From Paracentrotus lividus (taxonomy: Eukaryota > Echinodermata > Echinoidea > Camarodonta > Echinidae): DNA of 64,000 nt. Where the stretch lies: NCBI GenBank assembly GCA_940671915.1, contig CALNVZ010001721.1, positions 44,200,110-44,264,109 of the forward strand, in the 5' to 3' direction. This document shows, in pieces, positions 59,201-64,000 of the stretch (position 1 is its first letter; each line of letters begins with the position of its first letter). A program made the translations under genes and the position numbers. The notes below the pieces were generated by a model that was not told the DNA's origin, searched no databases, and saw only the letters and a program-made list of their open reading frames with translations.

Positions 59201-59515
59201 ATACTCAAAATGATTATCCTGAGCAATATAACCTCGCAAAACACCGCAAGGAAGTCCCAAAAGGGAGAAAAACACGCTATTTTTGGCGCGGGCAAAAATG
59301 CACGACTTATCTCGACGGAGGCGAAGAGATTAGAGGAAGTGTATAGGATCGCTTTCGGCCGCATCCTCGTCAATGGAGGGCGCTATTCAATGGGGGGTGG
59401 GGGGGGGGGGTAAATAGGCGAATGATAGGGCAAAAATTTCGGTGTAAATTTCGGTTTGGGGCGATTCGAGGTCGAATAGCAATGGTAGGCAAATGTATAG
59501 TTCTATTGAAGTAAA
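53290..59515 (-). mobile_element. broken DIRS-type tyrosine-recombinase retroelement
   Basis: About 6.2 kb, much richer in G+C than its surroundings. The ends are inverted: roughly 170 bp at 53293-53462 match the reverse complement of 59326-59496, sharing ACATTTGCCTACCATTGCTA. Read on the minus strand, the parts come in DIRS order: a gag-like region (about 57-59 kb), reverse transcriptase (about 55.4-56.3 kb, with a recognisable INWSKSELVPS motif), RNase H (about 54.8-55.4 kb) and tyrosine recombinase (about 53.6-54.75 kb). It is a fossil with several interruptions, and no part is intact. The left end is complex: an additional inverted flank surrounds the terminal repeat (53247-53578), and a short internal segment near 53585-53620 complements the right extremity, as DIRS internal complementary regions do. 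Age is probably moderate, since the ends are still clearly similar. Confidence 0.75.
57935..58450 (-). repeat. 258-bp tandem duplication inside the DIRS element
   Basis: Two copies, 258 bp apart, share CGGAGAGAGAC, GGCCTACTATCCGAGGATA, GGATCCGATTTACCTCAG and other blocks. They lie in the gag-like region of the retroelement. The spacing is a multiple of three. Confidence 0.85.
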
Positions 59516-62129
59516 TCCACCTATTTAAACAACAAATCCTTGATACAAGTAGTAGAAAGCATATCATTGCAGAAGACCATTACATTTAGGGGGATTAACA
59601 GTGAGGAGTATTTAGGATTAGCAACTGTTCAACACTTCTGGATTAAGTATAAACTTTCTGATAGGGATGACTGGTTCTTCTTTATACTCAACCAAAGAGA
59701 CAAAAGATGCACCAAGGAGATGCTTCTGAATTCCTCCAAAGACCATTTACATGTATACTTCTATGTAAGGACACTCCCTAATCTTCTAATCCTTTTATTG
59801 ATCCATAGAATGTCCAAACCACATAGTCAATACCTACTGTCTACAACTTTCTTTTCATTATAACCTCAGTGTCTGGACAACATCCCATTAGGATTTTTTT
59901 TTTATTTGACCATGGGGATTTCACAGAAACAACAAATAAAAGGATGATTTTATAGGACTTGTATCAAGAGTGGAAGAGTGTCTAAAATTGTCAATTTTTC
60001 CTCAATCAATTCTTTGCATTTTCATTGAAGAAGCATTGATATTAAAGGTGAGAAGCATTCAAGAGTAATTTGCCCAAAAGCATTTCAAAGAAAAGATGTT
60101 TGAAGAGCATATAGCTCAAAATATCGTTATTACAAAACAAGTAGAATGTATCGACTGATTATTGATGTGGATCTAAAACGGTTGATAAGGGAATTGAAAA
60201 CTAATCAAGATCAGACAAATTAAGACACAATGTTTAAAATCACAGACTATTCGAGAATTAACAAGAAATCCAACCAATGATGATTTCAATCAATGATAAT
60301 GGGAACATACCCCCATAATAATCAACAGACATTGCCTAATTGTCTGGGTGAGGACAATAACACTGCCACCAGGACAATGGACGGGGGCTGGTGGTGGGGA
60401 TACTGCACCCCTGAGGGGGGCAACTGCAGCTAAATGGGCCCCTATTGGTAGAGCGGAGTATCTATTGTTAGTGGACAATGAGGGGGGATTATGTTCCTTG
60501 GCAAGAGCATCATAATTAGCACTTGAAGATTGATGATGAATGACCAGAAATACAGTGGAATAGCTGATTTGAAACAGCACTCCATCCTGGACAAAGAAGC
60601 AGAGAGGGGTACAGAGTGAAGACATACAAAATACACATTATGCCTACGCAGATTGAGGATGTAAAGAGCCAATGCAGATGGAAGAGAGACTTGAGAAAGA
60701 GATGATCACTACATAGTACTACTAGTAATAGGGACTATATTTAGGGCAGGCCGAAAATTATAAAGGGACGAGGTATATTTTTGGGGTAGAAGACATACAA
60801 ATTATGTCTAAATAGAGGACTATGCAGAAGAGAAATTAAGATGCTGCCAAAAAACAAACAGTAATAGAGTCCATTTACAAAGAGAGAGATGACGAGAATG
60901 AGAAAGAATGAGAGAGTGTGTGTGTGTGAGAGAAAGAAATCAAGAGAGTACTGGAAAGGGATAGGCCATATATATTGCAAGTAACAATTGAACTGATACC
61001 AGACAATTATACAGTATATTCTGCGGAAATTAAATAAGCATTGATCCGCAAAGAGAAACAAATGTTGCTATCATGAACGTCCATTCCCACCGAGAATTTC
61101 CCATCATCGAGCAATCGCTAATTTTCTAACAATGGTACCAACTCCGTACCAACTCCAAACGAAAGCTTTTGAGGCTGGGAGATTCTAATGAGATTGCGGA
61201 CAATATTATTGTCCAAAACATCCCGTTTCCCCGTCCGGAAGGTTCAACTACAGTCCAATCTCATTTGTTAAACCGGGAAGCAATTAGAGCAATTATGCCC
61301 ATTGCAGGGTCATTGCTCGGCGGTGTTTCAAACAGTGATTATTTCCTGAAACGTTTGCCAACAATCTTCCCCTCCAGTTGCGGATCCAGGATTTAAACAT
61401 AGAGGGGGCGCCAGGCCCGATAAAGGAGTGTGCTGCAGAAATTTTCCAATTTTAACATGTACAGTCAATGAGTACTTTTCAAATTAGAGAGGGGTCGCAC
61501 GTCCCCTGCGCCCCTGCCCTTACTGAACACACATCCTTCCTTCCTAAACAGAAAAATACAAGTAGCTGTTCTACTTTCATGTTTTTCTAAGGATAACAAC
61601 CTTTCTCAAGTAACATTTCACCTCCTTTAAACAGAGTGGAGATGTTCAACTAGTCCCGATGTACCAATGAAAAATAAATACCAACAATACTTGACATAAA
61701 ATATCAACCACATTTGTTTCTTCCTTTGCTTTACATACCGGTACTTTACATCATGAAACATGTTTACATCCTTTCTTCAGAGAATACCAACATTAGATTA
61801 AGTAGGTTAACAGGTACATTACAGGAATCAAGAGATTCCCTTGGAGGTGGAAAAACAAGGAATTATAACTTTTATTACCTTGTTTAATAATTTTCTTCTT
61901 TTTTTTTTGGTATAAACTCTGATATTTCCAGGTATCCATTGCACCATTCAACGCAATCCATTACAAAACTTGGGGTTCTTCATTTCTCCCAATGAGATTT
62001 TCCCCTTGAATATAGATTATCTAACTAATCTATCAATCCTACACAAAATGATTATTCTCTTAATCTGTCATCACAAAGGCTAATGAAATAAAAGCCAGAA
62101 GAAAAGGAATCCTTTTAGCTTACTAATAT
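59516..62129. other. non-coding region after the DIRS element
   Basis: AT-rich, without recognised exons. It includes a short GTGTGT/GAGA microsatellite near 60915. A G/C-rich patch at about 61385-61525 (GCGGATCCAGGATTT, AGGGGGCGCC) resembles the end of an old interspersed repeat. A balanced-composition patch at 61080-61375 is treated separately. Confidence 0.45.
61080..61375. promoter_or_regulatory. possible conserved non-coding patch
   Basis: Against AT-rich surroundings this stretch has even base composition, no tandem structure, and homeobox-type words such as GCAATTAGAGCAATTATG. It has a 75-residue open frame that I do not recognise. The call as regulatory is inference only. Confidence 0.2.
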
Positions 62130-63211
62130 CCCATTCACAGTGGTTTTCAAATTTATCCCGGTGCTGTCGCGGTGCTGTCGCGGGACGGCAACACCGCTAT
62201 AAACCCGCTATAAATGCATTCACAGTGGAAAAGTTATCCCGGGACAGTCCCGGGATAGATTTCAAGTACCCATTCACACTGCAGCGTGTGATTTTTATGA
62301 CCTCCGTTACAAAATACTTGCTTTTCTTTTGTATTTCCTTGTTTTTCTTCTTCTTTCCTTTTCTTTTCTATCATTTCTTATGTATTTCTTTGTTTTTTCT
62401 CCTTCTTTCCTTTTCTTTTCTATCATTTCTTATGTATTTCATTGTTTTTTCCTTCTTTCCTTTTCTTTTCTATCATTTCTTATGTATTTCTTTGTTTTTT
62501 TCTCCTTCTTATCTTTTCCTTTCTATTATTTCTTATGTATTTCTTTGTTTTTTTCTCCTTCTTTCATTTTCTTTTCTATCAAATCTTATGTATTTCTTTG
62601 TTTTTTTTTCTCCTTCGTTCCTTTTCTTTTCTATCATTTGTTATGTATTTCTTTGTTTTTTCTCCTTCTTTCCTTTTCCTTTCTATCATTTCTTATGTGT
62701 TTCTTTGTTTTTCTCCTTCTTTCCTTTTCCTTTCTATCATTTCTTATGTATTTCTTTGTTTTTCTCCTTCTTTCCTTTTCCTTTCCAGCATTTCTTATGT
62801 ATTTCTTTGTTTTTCTCCTTCTTTCCTTTTCTTTTCTATCATTTCTTATGTATTTCTTTGTTTTTACCTTCTTTGTTTATCTTTTCTATCATTTCTTATG
62901 TATTTCCGTGTTTTATCCTTCTTTCACTCTCTTTTCTGGAAATTCTTATGTATTTTATTGTTTTTTATCCCGGTGCTGTAGCGGAGTGCCTTCACACTGA
63001 AGGCACTCCGCGACAGCAGCGGGACTGTCCCGGTGCTGTTACTATGGTTTGAGCGCGATAGTTTATCGCGGTGTTATAGCGGGTCGAGGTTATCCCGGGA
63101 CTGTCCCGGGATAGTTTATAGCGGGTCCGAGCATTCACACTAAAGGCAACACCGCTACAGTCGCGGGACTGTCCCGGGACTGTAGCGGTGTTTGAGGCCA
63201 CTGTGAATGGG
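62130..63211. mobile_element. inverted-repeat element with CCCGGGA palindromes and minisatellite
   Basis: Ends CCCATTCACAGTGG and the exact complement CCACTGTGAATGGG. Both flanking parts are full of palindromic words: ATCCCGGGACAGTCCCGGGA, GCGGTGTTGCC-like and TTATAGCGGG. The centre is the TTCTTATGTATTT array. No transposase. About 1.1 kb, probably a non-autonomous DNA transposon. Confidence 0.85.
62325..62965. repeat. ~55-60-bp minisatellite, about 11 units
   Basis: Each unit reads TTCTTATGTATTTCTTTG, a T run, CTCCTTCTTTCC, and TTTTCTTTTCTATCA. Units differ by T-run length and a few substitutions. The long Phe/Ser/Leu-rich open frames in all three forward frames are artefacts of the repeat. 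Confidence 0.95.
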
Positions 63212-64000
63212 GTATAAGGGAAGGAACTTTCTTCTGCCATTTCTTTCGTCAGATAACTACTCACAGATGGAGGGTATAGTCCTGGTTCTTATCTAACAAC
63301 ACTGTAAATACTTTGTTATTTACTTCATGTTACGATAATAGTGTATGCCTATGTACATGCATATGGTAAATGGTCAAGAATAATGAATACCACATGTGGT
63401 AAATGTTCCCTTCAATGAATTCCAGCATTATATGATGTGATATGAGGTTTTAGGAAATATAAATATATGTGGGAAGCTGTATTGTACTGTGTGGAATTAT
63501 CCCTAATATGTATGTATTGTATGCATCATGACTATCATTCAAAACATATATATGATTCAAAACCAGAAGCATCACATGAATTGCGATTATAACAGAATAT
63601 ATGCACAAGCTGTTTGCATTCTCAGAACATATCAAATACCATCCATTCTCATTTTCATTGAATTTCAATAAGCGTAGGAATATATGTATGATGGCACAAT
63701 CAAACTAGATGATTCATGCAATGTTTGCAAATTCAGGCCTCATACAAAAAGATTTGGGGATCCATTGTATTTTGTACAGGTTTGAAGTCATTACATAGTG
63801 CCAGACAATGGTGATAAAGTTTGTATAATGTCTATAGTCTAAACCATATTCTGAGCAAGCATGCACATTTACACATGAACATGCTTTGTCTTCAGTTTTT
63901 ATATCTGCATTTAAAGTTGCCTGGTCTGTATGTACTTAGGTAGACCTAAAACAGGTATATTGGGTCAGCAGTGTATTCACAATAATGAATAACTTAAAGA
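63212..64000. other. AT-rich non-coding end of window
   Basis: No exon, RNA gene or defined repeat is recognised in this stretch. Confidence 0.5.

Noticed and set aside
59210-59413. Short plus-strand frame at the right end of the DIRS element
   Set aside because: It reads through the terminal inverted repeat and is not a gene.
60290-60625. Minus-strand open frame of 111 residues
   Set aside because: No family similarity, no splice context, and composition close to the surrounding non-coding DNA.
62225-63052. Long hydrophobic open frames (Phe/Ser/Leu-rich, up to 275 residues)
   Set aside because: They are translations of the TTCTTATG minisatellite and are open in all three forward frames.

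Overview
The window looks like animal nuclear DNA, most likely from an echinoderm such as a sea urchin. It is AT-rich and has spliceosomal introns, two metazoan gene families, a DIRS-type retroelement, many short inverted-repeat elements, and a recurrent TACATGTA octamer. The species call is inference; the splice structures and protein families are read from the sequence.

Two convergent protein-coding genes fill most of the first 48 kb. On the + strand, 4703-18360 holds a DNAJC14-like J-domain co-chaperone in 12 recognised exons: a 3.6 kb exon for a long disordered and charged N-terminal part, then a membrane segment, a J domain with HPDK, a zinc-finger-like region and a basic tail. Its 5' end is not recognised. 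One base appears to be missing in exon 11. On the - strand, 48137-27179 holds a complete KANK-family gene of 11 coding exons. All phases agree and give 1838 residues: KN (talin-binding) motif, coiled coil, a long Ser/Pro-rich middle, three or four Cys-x2-Cys modules, and C-terminal ankyrin repeats. I see no functional link between the two genes; they are simply neighbours.

Repeats by region: 1-4.7 kb has a LINE 3' end and a 1.5 kb foldback element. The introns of the first gene carry a piggyBac-like TTAA element, small hairpin MITEs, a hairpin-ended repeat with internal tandem units, relic copies of the J-domain exon, and an ATG/GAT microsatellite that splits a duplicated exon end. Between the gene ends (18.4-27.2 kb) lie a second copy of the piggyBac-like element, a CT-rich minisatellite, and a 1 kb array of imperfect palindromes. 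The introns of the KANK gene hold a tRNA-Thr-like remnant, a perfect 67-bp inverted repeat with telomere-type CCCTAA repeats in its loop, an element built from AAGCAATTGCTT palindromes, and two more MITEs.

From 48.3 kb to the end no host gene is recognised. This part holds a tandem duplication, two inverted-repeat elements stuffed with a TTCTTATGTATTT-type minisatellite, and between them a broken 6.2 kb DIRS retroelement on the - strand. The most unusual observation is that the same minisatellite core sits inside three otherwise unrelated inverted-repeat element families in this window.
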